Shown here in pieces: positions 12,702 to 22,340 of a DNA stretch of 64,000 bases (position 1 is its first letter; each line of letters opens with the position of its first letter). The translations under genes were made by a program, and so were the position numbers. Source of the stretch: Nothobranchius furzeri (lineage: Eukaryota > Chordata > Actinopteri > Cyprinodontiformes > Nothobranchiidae); the NCBI RefSeq assembly GCF_043380555.1, contig NC_091746.1, positions 14,407,478-14,471,477 on the forward strand. Reading direction: 5' to 3'. The notes beneath the pieces were generated by a model. That model searched no databases, had not been told where the DNA came from, and saw only the letters and a program-made list of their open reading frames with translations.

Positions 12702-13210
12702 GAAAAGTTCAGCGGGTTCTCAAAATGGTGGAGGAACTCTGGACGGGTTTGCAGAGGCGGTTCTGAAGGGGAAACAGAAGGTGAGTCGAGGAGCAAGGAG
12801 ACTGTTCTGATAAAAGAATTGAAGGGGGTGAGCTTACTGGTCTGCGTGGCGAGGAGTGTTTGGAGAGGAGGTGAGGTCCAGTGTGGGAGTGTGGCAGGCT
12901 GAGGTTGAGATTTTGCTGGAGGCTTGAGGGTGGACAGGCAGGTGGAGAAGAGGAGGATCCAACAGGGCATGGATGAAAAGGCTGAAGCACCGCAGCCAGG
13001 AGGAGCACTGGGTGAAGCAGACAGCACGGTTCAGGGAAGACGCTGGGAGATCCTGGGAACTCAGAAGGTCGGGACGACAAGCTGTGTGGCTTAATCATCT
13101 GGCATCTGCTTTCCTCCTCCGGCCAGCTTTAAGTGCTCCACCTTAATTGCCTCTGATCGATGGCACCTGGTGCGGCCTGCCTGTCACCCCTGAGGAGAAG
13201 AGGTGAGGAA

Positions 13211-13211
<1 letters not shown>

Positions 13212-13251
<40 letters not shown>
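13212..13251 (+). repeat. (CA)20 microsatellite inside the 3' LTR
   Basis: About 20 uninterrupted CA units sit 10 bp from the LTR end, so in element orientation the U3 region opens with a TG repeat. The matching tract in the 5' LTR (18196-18275) is about twice as long. Confidence 0.95.
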
Positions 13252-13254
<3 letters not shown>

Positions 13255-13264
13255 CCTCACAGTA

Positions 13265-13278
13265 CCCCCCCCCCCCTC
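13265..13278 (-). other. Polypurine tract (plus-strand priming site)
   Basis: On the minus strand this is GA followed by twelve G, three bases before the 3' LTR start at 13261. A purine run in this position is the conserved primer site for plus-strand DNA synthesis in LTR elements. It overlaps the last two bases of the TGA stop codon that ends the integrase-chromodomain frame. Confidence 0.85.
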
Positions 13279-14625
13279 AACGGACGCCACCCGGCGGCCG
13301 ACCCCGAGAGGTCGAGGCAACAGACCGCTCAAAGTCACGGATGAGGGACGGATCCAGGATAGCAGAACGAGGAACCCAGGAGCGTTCCTCAGGACCATAA
13401 CCCAGCCAGTCGACCAAGTATTGGCGACCACGTCCCCGAGGTCGGACGTCCAGGATCCGGGACACAGAGAAGGCGGGATGGCCATCAACAACCCGGGCGG
13501 GCGGAGGGGGATCGGCAGGAGGGAACAGGGGGCTCGAGGATACCGGTCTGATCTGGGAAACATGAAAAACTGGGTGAACACGAAGGTGGCTAGGGAGTCT
13601 CAGACGGACAGCTGAAGGACTGATGATAGCAGCAATAGGGAAAGGGCCCAGAAACCGGGGAGACAATTTCCTGGGAGCGCCCTTGAGCGGGAAATGCTGG
13701 GATGACAGCCAGACCTCCTGACCAATGGAGTATGCGGGGGCTGAAATGCGACGCCGGTCAGCATACCTCTTGTTTTGGGCCGAGGTGCGCTGCAGGGCGG
13801 ACCGAGTATGGTTCCAAACTCGTTTGCAGGCCATCATGTGAGAACGGACAGAGGGAGTGATGGAATCGGGGAAGGTGCCAGGAAGGAGAGGTGGTTGATA
13901 CCCGAGTGAGGCCTCAAATGGAGACAGACCTGAGGCGGCAGAGACGTGAGTATTGTGAGAGTACTCAACCCAAGGAAGGTGGAGGCTCCATGATGTAGGG
14001 TTATCGGCACAGAGGCAACGGAGGGTGTCCTCGACTTCCTGGTTGAGCCTCTCACATTGGCCGTTCGTCTGGGGATGAAAGCCAGAAGACAAACAGGGTT
14101 CAGCCCCAATGGAGCGACAGAAGTCCTTCCACACTTTGGCGATGAATTTGGGTCGGCGGTCTGAAAGGATCTCAGATGGGATGCCATGTAGTCGGACCAC
14201 GTGGAGAAACAAAAGTCGAGCGGTAGTAGCAGCTGAGGTAGTTTGGACAGCGGGACCAGGTGACATGCCTTAGAAAAACGATCTACTATAGTGAGGACGA
14301 CTGACTTGCCTTTGGAGATGGGGAGACCTGTTACAAAATCCAGCGCGATGTGGGACCAAGGTCGGGCTGGAACTGGAAGAGGCTGCAGGAGCCCAGCAGG
14401 TGGACGGTGAGAGTTCTTACTACGAATGCAAGTAGTGCAGGCAGTAACATAGCTCGTGACATCCTTATTCAGGCCAGGCCACCAGAAGTAACGGCGAACA
14501 AAGGCTATGGTACGACTCACCCCTGGGTGGCAGGAGAACCTGGAGCAGTGCGACCACCGGATGACCTGGGACCGGACACTTGCGGGGACATAGAGTCGGT
14601 TAGGGGGACCCCCACCCGGGTCTGG
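13277..14625 (-). pseudogene. Integrase and chromodomain part of Pol, interrupted
   Basis: This continues Pol after the TAA at 14626-14628. The first part (14625 to about 14237) stays in the RT frame and gives the HHCC zinc-binding region (SHCS, SCHPG, then CTTC), the RYFWWPG motif and the first catalytic Asp in ALDFVTGLP (codon 14338-14340). Near 14237 the frame changes, consistent with loss of one base or gain of two. The second part reads SEILSDRRPKF (second Asp, 14159-14161) and FHPQTNGQCERLN (catalytic Glu, 14051-14053), so the D-D-E triad is present. The C-terminus carries a chromodomain: FSVSRILDV, YLVDWLGY, then ERSWVP and a DFERS helix, with F, W and Y at the aromatic-cage positions. 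It ends at TGA 13277-13279. In an intact element it would insert the cDNA, with the chromodomain possibly guiding it to methylated H3 chromatin. Confidence 0.9.
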
Positions 14626-16599
14626 TTAAGTTTCCTGGGCCTTGTGGATCTGTCTCTCAATGTCCCAGGTGAGACTGCCCACCAAACATGTGGCCGGTAA
14701 GATGGGTTCTGGGGCTTCAGAGGGATCGTCGGGTGAAAACTGGCGTGAAAGAGCGTCTGGCTTGACATTTCGGGAGCCTGGCCTGTAAGTGATAGCAAAA
14801 TTAAAACGGGAGAAGAACAGTGACCAACAAAACTGTCGGGGATTTAGACGCTTGGCCGATTGTAGATATGACAAATTTTTGTGGTCAGTCCAAACGATTA
14901 CTGGTAACTCGGTACCTTCGAGCCAATGCCTCCACTCCTCAAAGGAAAGCTTGATGGCCAGAAGCTCTCGATCCCCTATGTCATACCGGCCTTCAGTGGG
15001 GGTGAAACGCTTGGAGTAGAAGGCACAGGGGTGGAGCTTCTGATCAGCAGATGAACGTTGAGACAAGACTGCCCCCACGCCAGTGTTGGAGGCATCCACT
15101 TCCAGAATGAACTGGGCCTTGCTGTCAGGTGTAACCAGAATGGGAGCATCAACAAATTTCTGCTTAAGGGACAGAAAAGCCTGGTCTGCGTCTTTGGTCC
15201 AACGGAAAATCTGCTTAGTGGAGGTGAGAGCAGTTAATGGGGCTGCCAGAATGCTGAAATTGCGAATGAACCGCCTATAAAAATTAGCAAAACCCAAAAA
15301 TCGCTGCAGTTGTTTTCTCGACTCTGGAATGGGCCAATCCTTTACTGCCTTGATCTTTTCTGGATCTGTCTTCACCTGCCCACCCCCGAGGACGTAACCA
15401 AGGAAAGTGATGGAACGTGTGTGAAACTCACATTTCTCAGCTTTCACAAAGAGGTTGTTTTCCAGGAGGCATTGCAGGACTCGGCGGACGTGGACCTGGT
15501 GGTCTGAGAATGATTTGGAGAAGATTAGAATGTCGTCCAGATAGACAAAAAAAAAGACATTCAAAAAATCCCGGAGTACATCATTTATCAGATTTTGGAA
15601 TATTGCTGGGGCGTTGCAAAGGCCGAAAGGCATGACCAGGTACTCAAAATGTCCAATGTGTGTTTTAAACGCTGTTTTCCACTCATCCCCTTCCTTGATC
15701 CGGACCAAATGGTAAGCGTTCCTGAGATCAAGCTTGGTAAAAAATAGAGCTTCCTGGACAGGCTCGAAAGCAGAAGCAATCAAAGGGAGGGAGTACCTGT
15801 TCTTTATGGTGATGTTGTTCAGGGCACGATAGTCAATGCAGGGCCTCAGGGTTCCATCTTTTTTCCCCACGAAGAAAAAGCCTGCTCCCATGGGGGAAGT
15901 GGAGTGTCGGATGATGCCTGCTTTTAATGAATCGTTAATGTATTCCTCCATAGTCTCACGTTCTTGTTTTGAGAGGCTAAACAGACGACCGGAGGGAAGA
16001 GGGGCCCCTGGGAGAAGGTCTATGGAACAGTCATAGGGCCGATGAGGCGGAAGGGAGAGGGCACGCTCCTTACTAAAAACCCTGTGAAGATCATGGTATT
16101 CTGGTGGGACGTTAGTGAGATCAGTGGGCTCAGAATGTTCTGGGACGGAGGAAACCTGAATGGGAACGGCAGAATGGAGGCATTCGCGAATGCAGGTAGG
16201 GCTCCAAGATTCCACACGGGCCTGGGACCAATTGATGGAGGGATTGTGCTGGGACAACCAGGGGTAACCTAAAACTACAGGTGAATCATTGACTGGGAAA
16301 ACCAAAAATGTAATTTTTTCACAGTGGTTACCAGAAACCACTAGGTTAACCGTTTCAGTCTGATGGGTGATTGTAGTAAGAGAACAACCATCTAATGCAG
16401 AAACCTGCACTGGATGATCGAGCTCTAGGATGGGAATGCAATGTTGTTGAACAAAACCAGCACTAATTAAATTTTGCTCTGAACCAGAATCTATGAGGGC
16501 ACTAGTTTGGACCTGAAGACAATTAATTTGGATGGTGGCGGAAAGCGTGAGGCGAAGATTACTTTTATTTAGGTTGCCTGTCAGTACCCCCACTTTCAC
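14626..16599 (-). CDS. pol: Pol: protease, reverse transcriptase and RNase H (657 codons, ends at an internal TAA)
   Basis: Pol is in the -1 frame relative to Gag and is probably made by frameshifting, so the GTG at 16597-16599 is only where the frame passes the Gag stop. Counting from that codon, the aspartic protease has ALIDSGS (catalytic D37). RT shows TKLDLRNAYH (D291), LVMPFGLCNAPAIFQ and YLDD at 353-356, so the three catalytic Asp residues are there. The connection LGFANFYRRFIRNFS precedes RNase H, with EVDASNTGVGA (D502), DRELLAI (E545), TDHKNL (D572) and PDALSR (D615). The RT and RNase H regions look intact. The frame stops at TAA 14626-14628, in the linker before the integrase zinc finger; downstream codons in the same frame continue sensible Pol sequence, so the stop is a nonsense mutation rather than a natural end. 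Confidence 0.94.
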   Translation of the reverse strand: MKVGVLTGNLNKSNLRLTLSATIQINCLQVQTSALIDSGSEQNLISAGFVQQHCIPILELDHPVQVSALDGCSLTTITHQTETVNLVVSGNHCEKITFLVFPVNDSPVVLGYPWLSQHNPSINWSQARVESWSPTCIRECLHSAVPIQVSSVPEHSEPTDLTNVPPEYHDLHRVFSKERALSLPPHRPYDCSIDLLPGAPLPSGRLFSLSKQERETMEEYINDSLKAGIIRHSTSPMGAGFFFVGKKDGTLRPCIDYRALNNITIKNRYSLPLIASAFEPVQEALFFTKLDLRNAYHLVRIKEGDEWKTAFKTHIGHFEYLVMPFGLCNAPAIFQNLINDVLRDFLNVFFFVYLDDILIFSKSFSDHQVHVRRVLQCLLENNLFVKAEKCEFHTRSITFLGYVLGGGQVKTDPEKIKAVKDWPIPESRKQLQRFLGFANFYRRFIRNFSILAAPLTALTSTKQIFRWTKDADQAFLSLKQKFVDAPILVTPDSKAQFILEVDASNTGVGAVLSQRSSADQKLHPCAFYSKRFTPTEGRYDIGDRELLAIKLSFEEWRHWLEGTELPVIVWTDHKNLSYLQSAKRLNPRQFCWSLFFSRFNFAITYRPGSRNVKPDALSRQFSPDDPSEAPEPILPATCLVGSLTWDIERQIHKAQET

Positions 16600-17522
16600 T
16601 GACGAGCAAACTCTTTTGGGCGAAGCTGGCAGGCTGCAATGAAATGGTCAGGGGAACCGCAGTATAGGCAGCAACGAGCTTCCATACGGCGCTGTCTCTC
16701 CGCCGGAGAAAGCCGAGCACGGCCGATCTGCATAGGCTCAGAGGGAGGCAAGTTTGGCGGTGCGCTGGACACAAGGGGCGGAGCCGAAACCCCGAGAGGA
16801 GACGGCGATGCAGTTAGTTCAACCCGACGCGGAGCAGGGAATCGGGGACCCGGACCTCTAAGTTTTGCTCGCTCTCTAAGACGGTTGTCGATCCTTATAG
16901 CGAGATTGATTAATTCATCCAAGGTGTCGGGCTCGTCTCTGCTGGCCAACTCGTCTTTCAGATTCTCATTAAGCGCATGTTGAAACGCCCCTTTCAGCGC
17001 GGGACCGTTCCAACCTGATTCCGCAGCCAAAATGCGGAAATCGACTGTCATCTCAGCCACTGATCTACTACCCTGTCTTAGATTCCATAATCTCTTGGTG
17101 GCTTGTTCCTCGCTAATTTTTGGGCAGAAAGTCTGCTTAAATTGTTCGAGAAAATAGTCAAATGAGTGATCTGAAAGACTGTCGGAGCCAAGAGTAGCCT
17201 GGGCCCAAAGCAGAGCCTTGTCATTAAGGAGGGAGATGACATATGAAATTTTACTCTCATCTGTCTGAAAAGAGTGGGGACTGCGGTCAAAAGCTAAGGA
17301 ACATTGCAATAGAAAGCCCTTTGCCTTACCTAACTCGCCAGAGAACGGATTAGGAGTCGGAGAAACCGCATCACGGAAACCGGACAATGCTGAAGGATCA
17401 CGGCGGACCGGGACTGGTGCCGACGGTTGTGGATCAGATGAGAGGAGCCTAGAACTCAGATCATGAAAGAGTTTAGTGAGATGATTCATTCCTTGGAGTA
17501 ACGTATCCTGTTGCTGAGACAT
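16596..17522 (-). CDS. gag: Gag: retrotransposon capsid and nucleocapsid protein
   Basis: This is the structural protein that assembles the virus-like particle and packages element RNA. From the first in-frame ATG (17520-17522) it is 308 codons. The middle resembles the retrotransposon Gag capsid domain (SKISYVISLLNDKALLWAQ, then FLEQFKQTF and RLWNLRQGSRSVAEM). A proline-rich linker leads to a CCHC knuckle, CLYCGSPDHFIAAC, at about residues 285-298. The open frame extends upstream to 17612 and reads like genuine Gag (LSEQGILLGRHETAL), so the true start is probably farther up. An ATG at 17609-17611, only 7 bp inside the 5' LTR, is one base out of frame with it; a one-base loss just after that ATG would explain this. 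Gag ends at TGA 16596-16598, overlapping the Pol frame. Confidence 0.9.
   Translation of the reverse strand: MSQQQDTLLQGMNHLTKLFHDLSSRLLSSDPQPSAPVPVRRDPSALSGFRDAVSPTPNPFSGELGKAKGFLLQCSLAFDRSPHSFQTDESKISYVISLLNDKALLWAQATLGSDSLSDHSFDYFLEQFKQTFCPKISEEQATKRLWNLRQGSRSVAEMTVDFRILAAESGWNGPALKGAFQHALNENLKDELASRDEPDTLDELINLAIRIDNRLRERAKLRGPGPRFPAPRRVELTASPSPLGVSAPPLVSSAPPNLPPSEPMQIGRARLSPAERQRRMEARCCLYCGSPDHFIAACQLRPKEFARQ
16614..16620 (-). promoter_or_regulatory. Candidate -1 ribosomal frameshift site CCCAAAA (gag-pol)
   Basis: On the minus strand the heptamer CCCAAAA lies in the Gag frame as C CCA AAA, fitting X XXY YYZ, seven codons before the Gag stop. The -1 frame is open from there through the Gag stop into Pol. 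Many sushi-like elements join Gag to Pol by -1 frameshifting (family knowledge). I did not identify a downstream pseudoknot. Reinitiation at the overlapping GTGA is the alternative. Confidence 0.6.
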
Positions 17523-17592
17523 GTTCTGGAGAGCCGTTTCGTGTCGGCCCAACAGGATGCCTTGTTCGGACAGAGCAGTGCGCAGGTGTGCC

Positions 17593-17610
17593 GCAGAGTC
17601 TGATTGGCCA
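17593..17610 (-). other. Possible but unassigned primer-binding site
   Basis: A TGG trinucleotide, the usual start of a tRNA primer site, begins 8 nt inside the 5' LTR (17610) and continues CCAATCAGACTCTG. It overlaps the upstream Gag ATG (17609-17611). I could not match it to a tRNA 3' end from memory, and the spacing is longer than usual. Some Tf1/sushi elements prime themselves, but no complement of this stretch was found in the LTR. Confidence 0.25.
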
Positions 17611-17618
17611 TATTATTC

Positions 17619-18194
17619 TGTCATGATTCTAGGAGACTCTGGAGCGAACACACCCGGACACAGGAGAAAGTTTAACAGTTTTATTGAAAAGTTCAGCGGG
17701 TTCTCAAAATGGTGGAGGAACTCTGGATGGGTTTGCAGAGGCGGTTCTGAAGGGGAAACAGAAGGTGAGTCGAGGAGCAAGGAGACTGTTCTGATAAAAG
17801 AATTGAAGGGGGTGAGCTTACTGGTCTGCGTGGCGAGGAGTGTTTGGAGAGGAGGTGAGGTCCAGTGTGGGAGTGTGGCAGGCTGAGGTTGAGATTTTGC
17901 TGGAGGCTCGAGGGTGGACAGGCAGGTGGAGAAGAGGAGGATCCAACAGGGCATGGATGAAAAGGCTGAAGCACCGCAGCCAGGAGGAGCACTGGGTGAA
18001 GCAGACACCACGGTTCAGGGAAGACGCTGGGAGATCCTGGGAACTCAGAAGGTCGGGACGACAAGCTGTGTGGCTTAATCATCTGGCATCTGCTTTCCTC
18101 CTCCGGCCAGCTTTAAGTGCTCCACCTTAATTGCCTCTGATCGATGGCACCTGGTGCGGCCTGCCTGTCACCCCTGAGGAGAAGAGGTGAGGAA

Positions 18195-18278
<84 letters not shown>

Positions 18279-18285
18279 CCTCACA
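17619..18285 (-). repeat. 5' LTR of the retrotransposon (667 bp)
   Basis: It begins TGTGAGG at 18285 and ends ATGACA at 17619 on the minus strand. It matches the 3' LTR apart from three substitutions and a longer CA tract. AATAAA is at 17680-17685 on the minus strand. As the upstream LTR it should carry the promoter for the element; no convincing TATA box was found. Confidence 0.95.
18196..18275 (+). repeat. (CA)40 microsatellite inside the 5' LTR
   Basis: About 40 uninterrupted CA units, exactly accounting for the 40-bp length difference between the two LTRs. The recurring His-Thr or Cys-Val open frames here are artefacts of the dinucleotide repeat. Confidence 0.95.
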
Positions 18286-18290
18286 GATTG
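18286..18290. repeat. Target-site duplication, right copy (GATTG)
   Basis: This matches 12630-12634. The satellite monomer cut at 12634 resumes here in register with GATTGGACCTTG. Confidence 0.95.
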
Positions 18291-21200
18291 GACCTTGTTT
18301 TCACACAAATGGACCCAGAATGATGTGAAATTGTGCTTCGTGCAACATAATTCTGGGTGCCATTTACAAACCATAAGTGCTAATGACTCCATTCCTTTTT
18401 GTGGTTGTAGGGGCTGTTGATTGGAGTACACTAAAACAAACCTAACCTCTCTAGGACATTCAGAAGCCAAGTTATAAGCCCACAAAGGTGTAACTGCACT
18501 ACTTCTTTAAAGTGACACCAGGCCCGGTGACCTTTGGGACATGGTTTTACCCCCTATAGGAATGTGCGATCATCTTGAAACGTTCAGATCACTTACAACT
18601 CAATAGATTCTACCTTCTTGTAGCGTTTCAGCCCTATTGGACCTTGTTTTCACACAAATGGACCCAGAATGATGTGAAATTGTGCTTCGTGCAACATAAT
18701 TCTGGGTGCCATTTACAAACCATAAGTGCTAATGACTCCATTCCTTTTTGTGGTTGTAGGGGCTGTTGATTGGAGTACACTAAAACAAACCTGATCTCTC
18801 TAGGACATTCAGAAGCCAAGTTATAAGCCCACAAATGTGTAACTGGACTACTTCTTTAAATTGACACCAGATCCGGTGATCTTTGGGACATGGTTTGACC
18901 CCCTTAGAAAAGTGCTATCATCATGAAACGTTCAGATCACTTACAACTCAGTAGATTCTACCTTCCTGTAACGTTTCAGCCTGATTGGACCTTGTTTTCA
19001 CACAAATGAACCCAGAATGATGTGAAATTGTGCTTCGTGCAACATAATTCTGGGTGCCATTTAAAAACCATAAGTGCTAATGACTCCATTCCTTTTTGTG
19101 GTTGTAGGGGCTGTTGATTGGAGTACACTAAAACAACCCTGACCTCTTTAGGACATTCAGAAGCCAAGTTATAAGCCCACAAATGTGTAACTGGACTACT
19201 TCTTTAAAGTGACACCAGATCCGGTGACCTTTGGGACATGGTTTGACCCCCTTAGGAAAGTGCGATCATCATGAAACGTTCAGATCACTTACAACTCAAT
19301 AGATTCTACCTTCCTGTATTGTTTCAGCCTGATTGGACCTTGTTTTCACACAAATGAACCCAGAATGATGTGAAATTGTGCTTCGTGCAACATAATTCTG
19401 GGTGCCATTTAAAAACCATAAGTGCTAATGTCTCCAATCCTTTTTGTGGTTGTAGGGGCTGTTGATTGGAGTACACTAAAGTAAACCTGATCGCTCTAGG
19501 ACATTCAGAAGCCAAGTTATAAGCCCACAAATGTGTAACTGGACTACTTCTTTAAATTGACACCAGATCCGGTGACCTTTGGGACATGGTTTGACCCCCT
19601 TAGGAAAGTGCTATCATCATGAAACGTTCAGATCACAACTCAATAGATTCTACCTTCCTGTAACGTTTCAGCCTGATTGGACCTTGTTTTCACACAAATG
19701 AACCCAGAATGATGTGAAATTGTGCTTCGTGCAACATAATTCTGGGTGCCATTTACAAACCATAAATGCTAATGACTCCATTCCTTTTTGTGGTTGTAGG
19801 GGCTGTTGATTGGAGTACATTAAAACAAACCTGATCTCTCTAGGACATTCAGAAGCCAAGTTATAAGTCCACAAATGTGTAACTGGACTACTTCTTTAAA
19901 TTGACACCAGATCCGGTGACCTTTGGGACATGGTTTGACCCCCTTAGGAAAGTGCTATCATCATGAAACGTTCAGATCACTTACAACTCAATAGATTCTA
20001 CCTTCCTGTAACGTTTCAGCCTGATTGGACCTTGTTTTCACACAAATGGACCCAGAATGATGTGAAATTGTGCTTCGTGCAACATAATTCTGGGTGCCAT
20101 TTACAAACCATAAGTGCTAATGACTCCATTCCTTTTTGTGGTTGTAGGGGCTGTTGATTGGAGTACACTAAAACAAACCTGACCTCTCTAGGACATTCAG
20201 AAGCCAAGTTATAAGCCCACAAAGGTGTAACTGGACTACTTTAAAGTGACACCAGGCCCGGTGACCTTTGGGACATGGTTTGACCCACTATGGGAATGTG
20301 AGATCATCATGAAACGTTCAGATCACTTACAACTCAATAGATTCTACCTTCTTGTAACGTTTCAGCCTGATTGGACCTTGTTTTCACACAAATGGACCCA
20401 GAATGATGTGAAATTGTGCTTCGTGCAACATAATTCAGGGTGCCATTTACAAACCATAAGTGCTAATGACTCCATTCCTTTTGTGGTTGTAGGGGCTGTT
20501 GATTGGAGTACACTAAAACAAACCTGATCTCTCTAGGACATTCAGAAGCCAAGTTATAAGCCCACAAATGTGTAACTGGACTACTTCTTTAAATTGACAC
20601 CAGATCCGGTGACCTTTGGGACATGGTTTGATCCCCTTAGGAAAGCGCTATCATCATGAAACGTTCAGATCACTTACAACTAAATAGATTCTACCTTCCT
20701 GTAACGTTTCAGCCTGATTGGACCTTGTTTTCACACAAATGAACCCAGAATGATGTGAAATTGTGCTTCGTGCAACATAATTCTGGGTGCCATTTACAAA
20801 CCATAAATGCTAATGACTCCATTCCTTTTTGTGGTTGTAGCGGCTGTTGATTGGAGTACATTAAAACAAACCTGATCTCTCTAGGACATTCAGAAGCCAA
20901 GTTATAAGCCCACAAATGTGTAAATGGACTACTTTAAATTGACACCAGATCCGGTGACCTTTGGGACATGGTTTGACCCCCTTAGGAAAGTGCTATCATC
21001 ATGAAACGTTCAGATCACTTACAACTCAATAGATTCTACCTTCTTGTAACGTATCAGCCTGATTGGACCTTGTTTTCACACAAATGGACCCAGAATGATG
21101 TGAAATTGTGCTTCGTGCAACATAATTCTGGGTGCCATTTACAAACCATAAGTGCTAATGACTCCATTCCTTTTTGTGGTTGTAGGGGCTGTTGATTGGA

Positions 21201-22340
21201 GTATACTAAAACAAACCTGATCTCTCTAGGACATTCATAAGCCAAGTTATAAGCCCACAAATGTGTAACTGGACTACTTCTTTAAATTGACACCAGATCC
21301 AGTGACCTTTGGGACATGGTTTGACCCCCTTAGGAAAGTGCTATCATCATGATACGTTCAGATCAGTTACAACTCAATCGATTCTACCTTCCTGTAACGT
21401 TTCAGCCTGATTGGACCTTGTTTTCACACAAATGAACCCAGAATGATGTGAAATTGTGCTTCGTGCAACATATTTCTGGGTGCAATTTAAAAACCATAAG
21501 TGCTAATGACTCCATTCCTTTTTGTAGTTGTAGGGACTGTTGATTGGAGTACACTAAAATAAACCTGATCTCTCTAGGACATTCAGAAGCCAAGTTATAA
21601 GCCCACAAATGTGTAACTGGACAACTTCTTTAAATTGACACCAGATCCGGTGACCTTTGGGACATGGTTTGACCCCCTTAGGAAAGTGCTATCATCATGA
21701 AACGTTCAGATCACTTACAACTCAATAGATTCTACCTTCCTGTAATGTTTCAGCCTGATTGGACCTTGTTTTCACACAAATGGACCCAGAATGATGTGAA
21801 ATTGTGCTTCATGCAACATAATTCTGGGTGCCATTTACAAACCATAAGTGCTAATGACTCCATTCCTTTTTGTGGTTGTAGGGGCTGTTGATTGGAGTAC
21901 ACTAAAACAAACCTAACCTCTCTAGGACATTCAGAAGCCAAGTTATAAGCCCACAAAGGTGTAACTGGACTACTTCTTTAAAGTGACACCAGGCCCGGTG
22001 ACCTTTGGGACATGGTTTTACCCCCTATAGGAATGTGCGATCATCTTGAAATGTTCAGATCACTTACAACTCAATAGATTCTACCTTCTTGTAGCGTTTC
22101 AGCCTGATTGGACCTTGTTTTCACACAAATGGACCCAGAATGATGTGAAATTGTGCTTCGTGCAACATAATTCTGGGTGCCATTTACAAACCATAAGTGC
22201 TAATGACTCCATTCCTTTTTGTGGTTGTAGGGGCTGTTGATTGGAGTACACTAAAGCAAACCTGATCGCTCTAGGACATTCAGAAGCAAGGTTATAAGCC
22301 CACAAATGTGTAACTGGACTACGTCTTTAAATTGACACCA

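Larger units (their letters stand above)
12635..13261 (-). repeat. 3' LTR of the retrotransposon (627 bp)
   Basis: On the minus strand it begins TGTGAGGTTCTG at 13261 and ends AATCATGACA at 12635, so it has the TG...CA ends expected of an LTR. It matches 17619-18285 except for three substitutions noted by eye (about 12739, 12928 and 13024) and a CA tract that is 40 bp shorter. AATAAA on the minus strand at 12696-12701 is the likely polyadenylation signal. Plus-strand open frames across it are incidental. Confidence 0.95.
12635..18285 (-). mobile_element. Ty3/Gypsy chromovirus-type LTR retrotransposon, nearly full length but with broken pol
   Basis: The 5651-bp element lies on the minus strand. 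It has two near-identical LTRs beginning TGTGAGG and ending ATGACA, a 5-bp target duplication (GATTG), a G-rich polypurine tract before the 3' LTR, and gag and pol in the order Gag-CCHC, protease, RT, RNase H, integrase, chromodomain. Integrase after RNase H and a C-terminal chromodomain place it among chromoviruses; general similarity to fish sushi/Tf1-like elements is from family knowledge. The LTRs differ by about three substitutions outside the CA tract, so insertion was recent. Defects seen are an in-frame TAA at 14626-14628, a frameshift near 14237 and a Gag start ATG one base out of frame. No other copy or solo LTR of it is in the window, so it has not been amplified with the satellite. 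Confidence 0.96.

Noticed and set aside
12570..13098. Open frames across the 3' LTR (and the matching set at 17521-18082)
   Set aside because: They run through non-coding LTR sequence on both strands and continue into satellite; no domain is recognisable.
13160..13615. Plus-strand and minus-strand frames with poly(His-Thr) or poly(Cys-Val)
   Set aside because: These are translations of the CA microsatellite and the antisense of the integrase-chromodomain region.
14350..16983. Plus-strand open frames within gag and pol
   Set aside because: They are antisense shadows of clearly recognisable Pol and Gag domains on the minus strand.
17599..17608. Retrotransposon CTGATTGG matching the satellite target CTGATTGG, suggesting homology-driven insertion
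   Set aside because: The shared stretch is 8 bp, expected by chance nearby, and the clean 5-bp duplication shows integrase-mediated insertion.
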